This document shows positions 1 through 7,518 of a DNA stretch of 38,022 nucleotides, piece after piece. Positions within the stretch are counted from its first letter, which is position 1. Each line of letters opens with the position of its first letter. The stretch comes from Deltaproteobacteria bacterium. GTDB lineage: Bacteria > Desulfobacterota > Desulfobacteria > Desulfobacterales > ETH-SRB1. The stretch lies in the NCBI GenBank assembly GCA_030262895.1, contig JAJSZW010000022.1, positions 1-38,022 of the forward strand. Reading direction: 5' to 3'. The translations under genes were made by a program, and so were the position numbers. The notes beneath the pieces are model-generated. The model was not told the DNA's origin, searched no databases, and saw only the letters and a list, made by a program, of their open reading frames with translations.

Positions 1-250
1 CTGTGCCGAGCATCGGCATAACACTGCTTCCAAGAGGAACAAAATCAGAGTAACCTCTTACTTCGATTGCCTGTGTGGGACAAATCTTTACACAAGAAAA
101 ACATTCCCAGCACTGATTGGGCTCCTGGTTGTACGCCTTCATTTCGTTGGGATCCAGGACCATAAGGTCGTTAGGACAAATGTACATACAGGCGGTTTTA
201 TCCCCACCCTTACAGCCGTCACATTTTTCCGTAATTACATAACTTGGCAT
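1..250 (-). CDS. aprB: Adenylylsulfate reductase beta subunit, N-terminal part
   Basis: This is the iron-sulfur subunit of APS reductase, which passes electrons to the flavin subunit AprA for reduction of adenylylsulfate to sulfite and AMP in the cytoplasm. The translation from the ATG at 250 opens with PSYVITEKCDGCKGGDKTAC, then CWECFSCVKICP, which are the two [4Fe-4S] cysteine sets of AprB, followed by VRGYSDFVPLG, which is characteristic of AprB rather than a generic ferredoxin. About 83 of roughly 140-150 residues are present; the gene and presumably aprA continue beyond the left edge. A strong AGGAGG ribosome-binding site lies at 258-263 on the minus strand, 7 nt from the start. It identifies the organism as a dissimilatory sulfur metaboliser, most simply a sulfate reducer. 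Confidence 0.95.
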   Translation of the reverse strand, partial: MPSYVITEKCDGCKGGDKTACMYICPNDLMVLDPNEMKAYNQEPNQCWECFSCVKICPTQAIEVRGYSDFVPLGSSVMPMLGT

Positions 251-263
251 TAATATACCTCCT

Positions 264-774
264 AATTTTGCTTTGTAAGTATTTTAGTTGCTCAACAACC
301 ATTAATTTTCCTTACTATTATAAATTTAAGCTCTTTGCACCTCCCTTCGTAACTGTGGCATAGAAGAATAGCTTTTTAGCCACCTTAAATTTTTATTTCA
401 CAAAAAATTCAATCCTCATCTATTCAAACCAATAGATGAGCATGCTCAAAATACAGAGCAATGAGTTGTTAAATATCTTTTAAAATCAAGATGATAGCTC
501 ATATACATAGTTTTATTTAATAACATTCATCTTTATGGATGTCAAGAACTTTTGGCTGAACAAATATCAAAATATATTCAAATTAAACAAATATATTATT
601 CAATAACTAAATATGGTTAGCGCAATACAATTTAGCGCTATATGTAGTATTACATATGTTATTAGGCTCTATTAATCTGAATTTAATTCAGTTGGTCTTT
701 TGGCAATTTATTGTTGACATGATAGAGAAAAATGCTACCTCTTTCAAAAAAAATATAATAAAGGAATAAATTTT
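264..774. other. AT-rich divergent intergenic region upstream of aprB
   Basis: This 0.5-kb gap separates aprB (leftward) from the YkgJ-type gene (rightward). It is very AT-rich and holds no convincing ORF. It must contain the promoter of the aprBA operon, but I could not pick a clear -35/-10 pair on that strand. On the plus strand a TTGACA occurs at 714-719 with only a poor -10 match near 736. An AAGGA at about 761-765 precedes the start of the next gene. Confidence 0.5.
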
Positions 775-1503
775 ATGAGTGAGAACTTCGTACCCCTGTC
801 ATTAAACGATAATTTTAGATTTGAATGCTCAGAAAACGTGCCGTGCTTCAATGAATGCTGCAGAGACCTCAACCAGTTTTTAACTCCTTATGACATACTG
901 CGTCTCAAAAACAACCTCGGCATACCTTCCGATCTTTTTTTAGAACGCTATGCCACCCAACACACAGGCCCTGAATCAGGGCTTCCTGTTATTACCCTTA
1001 AACCCGATTATACCTCTGAATTAAAATGTCCATTTGTTTCCAATTCCGGTTGCACTGTCTACAAGGACCGCCCCTCTTCATGCCGCACCTACCCTCTTGT
1101 CCGAGTTTTAACACGTTCCAGAGAAACAGGCCGGAATACCGAACAATACCTGTTGGTTAAAGAGCCTCACTGCCAGGGATTTAAGCGGGGACAAGTCAAT
1201 ACAATCCAAAATTGGATAAAAGAACAAGGGATCGAAATTTATAACAGGATGAATGACATGTTGATGGAAATCATCAGCCTCAAGAACCGTTTTATGCCCG
1301 GTCAATTACCTATTAAAACAGAACGATTTTTTCATATGGCATGTTATGATCTGGATACGTTCAGGTCTCATATATTTGATAAAGGCATACTGGATGACCT
1401 TGATCTTGATTCAGAAACACTAAATAATGTAAAAAATGACGATGTCGAACTTTTAAAACTGGGCATTAAGAGTATAAAAATTAAAATTTTTGGCAGAAAA
1501 TAA
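775..1503 (+). CDS. YkgJ-family cysteine cluster protein (UPF0153-like)
   Basis: A 242-residue protein of the YkgJ / CxxxCxxCC zinc- or iron-cluster family. Cysteines fall at 18, 24, 28 and 29 (CFNECCR), 85 (LKCPF), 93 and 103 (DRPSSCRTYP), which is the family layout of an N-terminal cluster, a CPF motif and a C-x9-C-R-x-Y/F-P motif. The biochemical function of the family is not well settled; metal binding is expected. The C-terminal 90 residues are alpha-helical with no recognisable domain. It is a paralogue of the gene at 2730-3512 on the other side of an SDR gene: both end in a similar K-x-DDV-L-LG segment. An AAGGA precedes the ATG. The protein is probably cytoplasmic, as no signal peptide is visible. 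Confidence 0.85.
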   Translation: MSENFVPLSLNDNFRFECSENVPCFNECCRDLNQFLTPYDILRLKNNLGIPSDLFLERYATQHTGPESGLPVITLKPDYTSELKCPFVSNSGCTVYKDRPSSCRTYPLVRVLTRSRETGRNTEQYLLVKEPHCQGFKRGQVNTIQNWIKEQGIEIYNRMNDMLMEIISLKNRFMPGQLPIKTERFFHMACYDLDTFRSHIFDKGILDDLDLDSETLNNVKNDDVELLKLGIKSIKIKIFGRK

Positions 1504-1533
1504 TTTGTAATTGTCTTATAAAACATATCCGCT

Positions 1534-1793
1534 TCAGGCACGGGCGCAAAACAAAAAAGAATGTCGAATATCGAACAAGGAATAATGAATGTCGAAGGAA
1601 TGTAGCAAATTTGATTTTAAATGGCGTTTAATTGGCTTTGCTGTACGAATTATTCGGACAGCAAAACTTTTGTCGCAGTTAAAACTTCATAATTCGACAT
1701 TCCTTGTTCGATATTCGACATTAAATCAGCGTGTAAAGAGGCTGAACTGTTACGCCTGATCAGTGCAACTTTTTTGTGTTGCCCCCTCAGGCA
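1534..1793. repeat. Nested palindromic repeat element, copy 1
   Basis: The outer arms are imperfect inverted repeats: 1534-1558 (caggcacgggcgcaaaac followed by an A-run) and 1764-1793 (a T-run, then gtgttgccccctcaggc). Inside them is a second pair: AATGTCGAATATCGAACAAG at 1560-1579 and its complement at about 1703-1722. The same combination recurs at 29604-29843. It looks like a non-autonomous, hairpin-forming repeat (REP/MITE type). No coding sequence lies inside. Confidence 0.75.
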
Positions 1794-1816
1794 CTACTTA
1801 ACAAGGTTTGTATCTC

Positions 1817-2632
1817 ATGGAGATTAAAGATAAAGTAGCTTTGGTTCTCGGAGCTATTAAAGGAATAGGTAAAGGCATAGGACTTGCTCTTGCGAACGAG
1901 GGGGTTAAAGTTGCCTTAAATTATTTTGACTGGGAAGAAAGTATTGATGAATTGAAACAGGATTTTGCTGAAACAGATGTTGAACACCTCATTATAAAGA
2001 CAAACTTACTTGAGACTGAAAAAGTTCAAGGACTAATAAGGAAAGTTATTGATCGCTTCGGCCGCCTTGACATTCTTATAAATAATATAGAACGAGGAGG
2101 CTGGCCTGTAGTCCATGGTAAGTATATCCAGGAACAGTGGGATCTTGAAATGGCTACGACTCTTCGCGCCAAATGGTGGGTTTTTGATTCAGCCCTCCCC
2201 TATCTCAAAGCTTCAGAAAATGGCGTAGTTATAAACTTTTCCTCTATTGCCGGTATTACCGGCAGGTCAGGGCCTGCAAGCCTTATTTTTAATGATGGAT
2301 ATGCGGCGGCAAACAGGGGGATATCCCTCCTCACAGAAACATGGGCACGTATTGGAGCACCTCAGGTCCGTGTAAATGAAATAATGCTGGGGATTGTTGA
2401 GACCAGACATGGTGAAAAAACAAGAGGGTGGGAGCTGTTAGACCAAGAACAGCGCAAATCGCTGATTAATCACACACTGCTTGAACGAACAGGGACTATT
2501 GGGGATGTAGTTAATGCCGTTCTATTTGTTGTTAAGGATGCACCGTTTATGACTGGAAGTGTAATTAAGATTGATGGAGGCTATACTCTTGGCGGAGAAA
2601 AAGTTCAACCAATGCCAAAGGGAGTTGTATAA
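1817..2632 (+). CDS. SDR-family oxidoreductase lacking the catalytic lysine
   Basis: A short-chain dehydrogenase/reductase-fold protein (271 residues from the ATG at 1817; an in-frame TTG lies at 1808). The Rossmann start VALVLGAIKGIGKGIG (7-22) carries the G-x3-G-x-G dinucleotide motif, but the usual TG is LG. ILINNIERGG (86-95) stands where NNAG is expected, SS (142-143) supplies the catalytic serine, and the C-terminal VRVNEIMLG and GSVIKIDGG segments are typical of the family. The active-site Y-x3-K reads YAAAN (162-166): the lysine is an asparagine and no lysine occurs at the Y-x6-K position either. It could be a catalytically altered or non-catalytic SDR. It sits between two YkgJ paralogues, convergent with the second. 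An AAGG at 1803-1806 serves as the ribosome-binding site. Confidence 0.85.
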   Translation: MEIKDKVALVLGAIKGIGKGIGLALANEGVKVALNYFDWEESIDELKQDFAETDVEHLIIKTNLLETEKVQGLIRKVIDRFGRLDILINNIERGGWPVVHGKYIQEQWDLEMATTLRAKWWVFDSALPYLKASENGVVINFSSIAGITGRSGPASLIFNDGYAAANRGISLLTETWARIGAPQVRVNEIMLGIVETRHGEKTRGWELLDQEQRKSLINHTLLERTGTIGDVVNAVLFVVKDAPFMTGSVIKIDGGYTLGGEKVQPMPKGVV

Positions 2633-2731
2633 CGGTTCACGGTTGTCGGTTCACGGTTCACGGTTAAAATACTTCAGTCGTTGCATAGTTCATTGAAACC
2701 GACAACCGTGAACTGTGAACAGTGAACAGTT
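2633..2731. repeat. GGTTCACGG-type inverted repeat between convergent genes
   Basis: CGGTTCACGGTTGTCGGTT at about 2634-2652 is the near-complement of AACCGACAACCGTGAACTG at about 2697-2715, followed by further GTGAACAGT units. The hairpin fills the gap between the SDR gene and the leftward YkgJ gene, whose stop codon lies at its right end. Related GGTTCACGG units occur at about 25061-25123, 28500-28527 and 29972-30029. It could act as a bidirectional terminator, although there is no clear T-run. Confidence 0.7.
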
Positions 2732-3512
2732 ACCTGTTTCTTATGGATTTTGCCTTAATACCCCAAAGGAAATATTTTACCCATTCAAAACCCAGCTTCA
2801 TCAATTTCACATCATCTTTTTTTACTTTTTTTAAAATTTCATATTTTATCTTGTATCTTTTCAAGAAGCTGCTGTTAAACAAAAAATCGCGAAAAAGGTC
2901 TATGTTATATGTAGCCATAAAAGCCATTTTCCCTTTAGAGCCGGTTGAGCCTTCCCTGCCCCATGGATCAGCCTGAAACAAACTCTTTAACTCAGACCAT
3001 CTGATAGTCATTTTGTTATATATTACTGCATCCTGGTCCTTTGCCCATGATTCTGTCGTCCACTGTTCGCTTTCATACTGCCCAAGGCAAAAGTCAGGAG
3101 GTCTGAAAAAATGAATTAGATTTGTTTTTTTTGTTTTAGCATCATAAATAACGCCCTGTTCTATAGGAAACGTACGGCAACTATCTGGACGGTCTGAATA
3201 AACCAGGCAGCCCGATGCAGTTAAAAAAGGGCATGTCCTCTCTTCATTTTCCGACATACGAAGAAGTACATCAGGGAAAAAACTGGAATCACGCATAACA
3301 ATATCTACATATTTTTCAACAAACTTATCCGAAGTGATTCCAAGTTTATTTTTTAGTCTTACGACATCATATGGATATAAAAAAAGGTTGAGATTCCGGC
3401 AGCATTTATTAAAACAAGAAAGTCCCGGGTGGCATTGAAATGAAAAAGTATCATTTTTTTCAAGCCTTCTGCCGGCTATCTTATCAAGGGCATCTATATC
3501 TAAATTTTTCAT
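2730..3512 (-). CDS. YkgJ-family cysteine cluster protein (second paralogue)
   Basis: A 260-residue paralogue of the protein at 775-1503. The cluster cysteines are C27, C33, C37 and C38 (CFNKCCR), C94 (TCPF), C102 and C112 (DRPDSCRTFP), with the shared stretch YPYDVVRLKNKLGITSDKF after the first cluster and a C-terminal KKDDVKLMKLG. The expected role is binding of zinc or an iron-sulfur cluster; its substrate or partner is unknown. No signal peptide or membrane segment is visible. Its 5' end is followed by a short repeat (GTAACTACTCAGGTT, about 3519-3533) that also occurs beside the YkgJ-type gene at 28507 and, inverted, before the deaminase gene at 30831. A fragment matching its CCR...RLKNKLGIT region survives at 24952-25001. 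Confidence 0.85.
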   Translation of the reverse strand: MKNLDIDALDKIAGRRLEKNDTFSFQCHPGLSCFNKCCRNLNLFLYPYDVVRLKNKLGITSDKFVEKYVDIVMRDSSFFPDVLLRMSENEERTCPFLTASGCLVYSDRPDSCRTFPIEQGVIYDAKTKKTNLIHFFRPPDFCLGQYESEQWTTESWAKDQDAVIYNKMTIRWSELKSLFQADPWGREGSTGSKGKMAFMATYNIDLFRDFLFNSSFLKRYKIKYEILKKVKKDDVKLMKLGFEWVKYFLWGIKAKSIRNR

Positions 3513-3599
3513 AACTCGTAACTACTCAGGTTGTCAGGTTCACTGTTTTTTTAAATGAATTTTGTAATGATTGAATGGACTTTCCTTCTGTTTGACCGG

Positions 3600-4048
3600 C
3601 TATTTTTCAAAATCAAAAACAGTGTCCAGCTCCTCGTCTGTGATGTCGAATACCTCATTGTGAGGCGGGAGCTTTTCCAGCTTAAAAAACTCAGGCAAGC
3701 GGTCATCAGCCGCTGTAAAGCCTGCCTGCCTGTTAAAATCCCTTTCCATTTTAAGGACCCTTTGCCCCAGAGAAGCGATATCATCACCGGTCAATGAAAG
3801 ACCATATACTTTGCGTTGAGCATATCGACAACGGAAATCCTGCCGGAGTTGGCGCATTTAGTGCCTCCGAGCAAACCGGGGGCAAAAATGAGTTTGTTGT
3901 TCGGCCCGATAGGAGAGCAGGTCGGCTCCACCTCGCCTAACAGGATCGCAGATGTTAATCCTCTTCCTCCAAGACCTTGATAAGCTTCAGGAACATCTTC
4001 TTTTTTGACCGAAAGGTCAGACATGTTCACCCTAATAATTTTAAACAT
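3600..4048 (-). pseudogene. Aldehyde:ferredoxin oxidoreductase, internally deleted and frameshifted
   Basis: The N-terminal part (from the ATG at 4048, with GAGGAGG just upstream) reads GLGGRGLTSAILL...NKLIFAPGLLGGTKCANSGRIS, matching the start of tungsten-containing AOR-family enzymes. It runs directly into VVDMLNA and, in another frame, YGLSLTGDDIASLGQRVLKM, then ERDFNRQAGFTAADDRLPEF and ending ITDEELDTVF, which is the family's C-terminus. A full AOR is about 600 residues; here roughly 70 N-terminal and 90 C-terminal residues remain, so some 400-450 codons with the pterin and FeS ligands are gone. A small frameshift near 3805 separates the two parts. The intact enzymes oxidise aldehydes to acids with ferredoxin; this remnant cannot. 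Confidence 0.85.
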
Positions 4049-4160
4049 AGCAACCTCCTCATATTATAAATATCAGAGCCTAAAAAACGTGTAAAAATAT
4101 GTCACAACAAGGCTGTTATCGCAAGGTAAAACAAGAAAAAGTCAAAGAGATAGTTCAACC

Positions 4161-4189
4161 TTGACATAATAATCTATCTTTACGATAAA
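4161..4189 (+). promoter_or_regulatory. Sigma-70-type promoter candidate for the MoaD-like gene
   Basis: TTGACA at 4161-4166, a 17-nt spacer, then GATAAA at 4184-4189. The -35 box is perfect and the -10 box matches TATAAT at 4 of 6 positions. It lies 60 nt upstream of the start at 4249 and in the divergent gap shared with the AOR remnant. Confidence 0.5.
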
Positions 4190-4248
4190 TTAAATATTCC
4201 GTCTGATAGAATAAAAATCGTTATGGTGAACGGAAGGGAGTGGTTAAC

Positions 4249-4599
4249 ATGGCTGCCGTTAGTAAACCGCACAGCATCAGCATTCGCATATTTGGTTTCC
4301 TCCGTCATTATATGGATACGCGGGGACTCTCATATGCCTTTGATAAAGATATCGACGCCAAAGGTGAGCCGGCATACGAAATTGCTGTGGAACTTCATAT
4401 ACCGCCCAAAAAAATCGAGGCGGTTTTTATAAACGGAAGTGTAAAAAATATCTATGATTCCGTGTTTCCCGGCGACCGGGTGGCCTTTATTCCATATGGA
4501 ACACCGGGGCCATATCGTGTTTTTCTGGGCATGGCCAGAAAAAATATAGAACGTGAGCGCCATGAAAAAACCCTGGCAAACAGCAAGGGGCAAAAGTGA
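4249..4599 (+). CDS. MoaD/ThiS-like (ubiquitin-fold) protein of the AOR-associated type
   Basis: A 116-residue beta-grasp protein. SISIRIFGFLRHYMDTRG is the first beta hairpin and helix, EAVFINGSVKNIYDSVFPGD the middle strands, and RVAFIPYGTPGPYRVFLG the last strand. Proteins of this kind are often encoded beside AOR-family genes and are presumed to help make or insert the tungstopterin cofactor, or to donate sulfur. The C-terminal Gly-Gly of true MoaD is not at the end: the chain continues 20 residues past GPYRVFLG. The start is set by GGAAGGGAG at 4232-4240, 8 nt before the ATG; an in-frame GTG at 4240 falls inside that SD. Its neighbour AOR is a pseudogene, so it may be an orphan. Confidence 0.75.
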   Translation: MAAVSKPHSISIRIFGFLRHYMDTRGLSYAFDKDIDAKGEPAYEIAVELHIPPKKIEAVFINGSVKNIYDSVFPGDRVAFIPYGTPGPYRVFLGMARKNIERERHEKTLANSKGQK

Positions 4600-4685
4600 G
4601 CGCCAAGATGCAGATAAACATACAAGAACTTATTCGCTCAAAGTCTAAAAAGGTCAATGAATATGTCTTTGAAATGCATAAATAA
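4596..4685 (+). CDS. Small ORF translationally coupled to the MoaD-like gene
   Basis: A 29-residue ORF whose GTG start overlaps the preceding stop (GTGA, 4596-4599). It reads NIQELIRSKSKKVNEYVF in its middle. The coupling suggests it was once the start of a longer downstream gene, possibly an Fe-S or HdrC-like protein, that has been truncated by the rearrangement at about 4690. That identity is a guess from the coupling and the charged N-terminus; no cysteines remain to test it. Confidence 0.35.
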   Translation: MSAKMQINIQELIRSKSKKVNEYVFEMHK

Positions 4686-4815
4686 TAGGGGTCAGGTGTA
4701 AGGTCCCTGAACTGACGTTTTCGAAACAGTTACTTGTGCCAACCTTGATGTCCTGGGATAGGAAGTGTCACATTTCCGGAGCGAGGTGGAAGTAGATTTA
4801 TGGAGTGTAAGTCCC

Positions 4816-6477
4816 CTATACGTGAACTCTCTCCAACCCCGCTTTGCGCAGTCCGTCGAGCAGCATCTCCACATTTTCATCCGAAAAGAACTGCCGGCGC
4901 ATCAGTTCACGGGTATGCGTTGCGAAATTCGCGTTCACAGTCAGCAGTTCCCTGACGGCCGCCTCGGCATTTTTCTTCATGCCTAACTGTCCCAGCGCGG
5001 CTGCCCGTGATAACGAATCCAGACATAAGCTTGGTGTTTTTATACGCATCGCCTCGTTCAAGGCCTCCCGGTACCGGCCCTGACGATAGTAATTCATAAA
5101 AACTGCTGCATGATAGAGCGGAGGATGGTGCGGATTCAGGCGCATCCCTTTTTTCACCAGCAACATGCCGCGATCCCATTCACCGACAAGCGCAAGGAGG
5201 AAACCGCAGGCCGCAACCACGCTGGCGTTATTTGGATTGAGTGAGAGCGCCTGTTCTGCTTCACTAATGACCAGGGCGCGTTCTCCTTTGAAGTAATAAA
5301 CGGTTGCCATTGTAAAGCGGGCCTGTTGACATTGAGGATCAAGGAGAACAGCGTGCTGAGCCAGGTCTTCAGCCCGTTCCAGGGCATCCTTCTCAGCTCT
5401 CATCCTCACATATTCCAGGTTATACCAATCGGCCAGCATTGCCAAGGTTAAGGGGTGGTCCGGATCGATCTGAATCGCGTATTCCAGGGCATCCTTTGCT
5501 GCCTGGCGTGCTTTTTCTGAAAATACGTTAACATAGTGATAATGTAAAAGGATGGCCTCGTAGATTTTGAGGTTTTTTGTGGATTTTGCCACCGTGCGCC
5601 GGATTAATCTCCGCGGAATAATCCCGTGTTGGTCGGCCAAAACCGCGGCAACCTGGTTGGCAATCTTGTCCGAGAACGTGAGCAGGTCGCCAACATTCTT
5701 CTTCTTTTCATACGTAACCCCCCATAACGTGCCGCCGGTGGATGCGTCAACCAGCGTCAGCGTAACTCTGACCTTATACCTGTGTTTATGCACGCAACCG
5801 CCAAGCGCAAAGTCGGCCCCGTATTTCCGACAGATAGCTCGAAGATCGACAAATTGCCCCCGCAGCCTCTTCCTTGACAAGGGACCGATAATCAAAAAGT
5901 CCGGAAAGCGCGTCATGGCCACTACCAGCATCTCCGCCAACCCGTCGGCAAAGTAGACCCGATCCTGATTGTCCGTTAGAAGGTCAAAGGGCAGCACGAC
6001 AATGCCCGGGCCTTCCGGCAATGCCAGTATCGGATCTTCTCTGCCTGCAGAAGATGAGGCCCGCGCTGTTGAATTGTCTTTGATTGGATTTGTGTCATTG
6101 GCTTGAAAAACCGGCACGTAAGTGCCTTTGGGTATGAGAATCCAAATAGCATCCTGACGACCTTGATGTTGATAGTAATAGGCCAGGGCATGGCGTACGC
6201 GCATAGCCTCTACACGGACAATGGGGTCTTCTGTCGGGTCAAAGTCCGGACGACGCCCCAGCGCCTCGGTTCCGATAGTGTACTGCTTAATTTGATCCTG
6301 ACGGCCGGCCACGGTTTCTTCTACTGCAAACCGCAGGAAACGGCGGATTTGCTCGGCCCCGGCGAATTTGGGGCTCGATAGAATCCGTTCCAACTCTTCC
6401 CGGATGGCCTGAGGGGAAAACCGCGTGCTTTTGCTCCCCGGGGTTGCCGGTTCAGGATGCGGTTTGGAAGAACTCAT
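4816..6477 (-). CDS. TolB/FlgO-like and TPR domain protein with CadC-type N-terminal domain
   Basis: A 553-residue soluble protein. Residues 19-124 (FLRFAVEETVAGR...QYTIGTEALGR...DPIVRVEAMRVR...IPKGTYVPVF) form the N-terminal domain common in proteobacterial TPR regulators and adenylate-cyclase-like proteins. Residues 158-280 (GIVVLPFDLLTDN, GLAEMLVVAM, GADFALGGCV, DASTGGTLWG) resemble the TolB/FlgO amino-terminal domain. From about 300 to 540 it is helical TPR repeats (ALSLNPNNASVVAACG, GMRLNPHHPPLYHAA). No transmembrane segment is evident. A signalling or regulatory role is inferred from the architecture. It is transcribed divergently from the secreted protein/peptidase operon at 6991. A truncated second copy of its start and upstream region lies at 17288-17391, also beside a secreted-protein gene. 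Confidence 0.75.
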   Translation of the reverse strand: MSSSKPHPEPATPGSKSTRFSPQAIREELERILSSPKFAGAEQIRRFLRFAVEETVAGRQDQIKQYTIGTEALGRRPDFDPTEDPIVRVEAMRVRHALAYYYQHQGRQDAIWILIPKGTYVPVFQANDTNPIKDNSTARASSSAGREDPILALPEGPGIVVLPFDLLTDNQDRVYFADGLAEMLVVAMTRFPDFLIIGPLSRKRLRGQFVDLRAICRKYGADFALGGCVHKHRYKVRVTLTLVDASTGGTLWGVTYEKKKNVGDLLTFSDKIANQVAAVLADQHGIIPRRLIRRTVAKSTKNLKIYEAILLHYHYVNVFSEKARQAAKDALEYAIQIDPDHPLTLAMLADWYNLEYVRMRAEKDALERAEDLAQHAVLLDPQCQQARFTMATVYYFKGERALVISEAEQALSLNPNNASVVAACGFLLALVGEWDRGMLLVKKGMRLNPHHPPLYHAAVFMNYYRQGRYREALNEAMRIKTPSLCLDSLSRAAALGQLGMKKNAEAAVRELLTVNANFATHTRELMRRQFFSDENVEMLLDGLRKAGLERVHV

Positions 6478-6736
6478 CAGGAGATATCCTTGCTTTGCTC
6501 AAGGCAGTAACAAGTAAAACCTGCTTGTTACGTAACGAATAGGTAACATATTACCTCCATGTTACTTCTCATTTCCCGCAAACTTCCTTAATATATTGGT
6601 AAGTCTATTTGTGTAAATTTATTCTTATTGGAAACAAAAACAAGTATGCAGTGGATCAAGCTGTCGGTTAGCATTCGAGCCAGGGGAGACGATTTTGCTG
6701 TAAAGCACAGATTCCGAAAAAAGTCAATCTTTATCC
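6385..6736. repeat. Duplicated segment (TPR gene start plus upstream region), copy 1
   Basis: This stretch covers the first 30 codons of the TPR gene and its upstream region. It is closely repeated, in the same orientation, at 17288-17416 and 17599-17800. Both copies share a gttacgtaac palindrome, a GGTAACAT...TACCTCCATGTTAC tract and the segment tctcatttcccgcaaacttc. These palindromic GTTAC motifs lie between the divergent genes and may be operator sites, which is an inference only. Confidence 0.75.
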
Positions 6737-6746
6737 GTATGAAGGG

Positions 6747-6900
6747 CAGGGCGATTGCATCAAAATTTGGCACAATTTTTGATTCTAAATAAATCAATAG
6801 GTTGCAAATACCGTTTCAAAAATAAGCACTGATAAGCTGCTTGCTGCATTACGTAACTATTTGATTTTTAAAGGTCTAAAGTTTTGATGCAATTGCCCTG
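6747..6900. mobile_element. 154-bp MITE with 20-bp inverted ends and 10-bp target duplication
   Basis: The left end CAGGGCGATTGCATCAAAAT (6747-6766) and the complement of the right end, CAGGGCAATTGCATCAAAAC (6881-6900), differ at two positions. The direct repeat GTATGAAGGG flanks both sides exactly (6737-6746 and 6901-6910). A target duplication of this length suggests mobilisation by an IS4-like transposase, which is an inference; no transposase is present. It is inserted in the divergent region between the TPR gene and the secreted-protein operon. Confidence 0.9.
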
Positions 6901-6990
6901 GTATGAAGGGTCTAATTAAATCACGACATTTTTGTAGGAATGAATATTTTCAATAAGTTACGGCCTAATGTAACAAAATAGGACTAAGCA

Positions 6991-7494
6991 ATGGAATCAA
7001 CCGACTTGACGAGAATTTTTGCTGTTGTCACGGTACTGACACTAATAATATATGCTGATCCAGGCACAGCAGGTGGCGGGTCTGCAGGAGTTGCAGAAGA
7101 CACAGCTCTTGTGAATCTTCCTGTTGATGAGATAGCAGATGAGTTCAAAAAGATACGCGGGATAAAAGGTCATTTTGACGGTGGGGCATGGAACGATGAA
7201 GTGGACAAATGGATGAGCCGCAAACACAGACTCATGATCGAGCTCGGTCTGCGCCTTGCCGGCGGTAAATATAAAAAAAGCGATATCATCAAACTGCTTG
7301 ATCCACCTGATCGGATTGTAGGGAAAGGCGACTATCTATTTGAACTGATAATCAGTCAGAATCGATACGATCCGTTGACAGCAGCCTCATATGAATTCCT
7401 GGTTTATTATTGGCGCGGGAGGCATGATTTCTTGTTTTTCACATGTCAGGACGGCGTTATTATTAATTCGGGCTGGTGGTATGCCGGCGAATAA
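6991..7494 (+). CDS. Small secreted protein of unknown function, first gene of the peptidase operon
   Basis: A 167-residue protein with an N-terminal hydrophobic segment (IFAVVTVLTLIIYA, about 9-22) followed by GTAGGGSAG, consistent with a Sec signal peptide or a single anchor. The mature part is mixed alpha/beta (ALVNLPVDEIADEFKKIRG, MIELGLRLAGGKYKKSDI, KGDYLFELIISQNRYDP) and ends in an aromatic-rich segment (YYWRGRHDFLFF). No family was recognised. It lies 24 bp upstream of the M14 carboxypeptidase and is probably cotranscribed. A second, truncated copy of its first 60 codons is at 18602-18781. It could modify or inhibit the neighbouring peptidase, but nothing in the sequence shows that. 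Confidence 0.7.
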   Translation: MESTDLTRIFAVVTVLTLIIYADPGTAGGGSAGVAEDTALVNLPVDEIADEFKKIRGIKGHFDGGAWNDEVDKWMSRKHRLMIELGLRLAGGKYKKSDIIKLLDPPDRIVGKGDYLFELIISQNRYDPLTAASYEFLVYYWRGRHDFLFFTCQDGVIINSGWWYAGE

Positions 7495-7518
7495 GAAAAC
7501 AAAAGGGGGATAAAGAAC

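Noticed and set aside
4690..4815. Possible group II intron or retroelement scrap (gtgtaagtcccctatacg)
   Set aside because: Only a faint resemblance to group II intron sequence; no domain V/VI structure or reverse transcriptase could be found.
6768..6784. Second sigma-54 promoter candidate (TGGCAC-N5-TTGA)
   Set aside because: The invariant GC of the -12 element reads GA and the site lies inside the 154-bp MITE.
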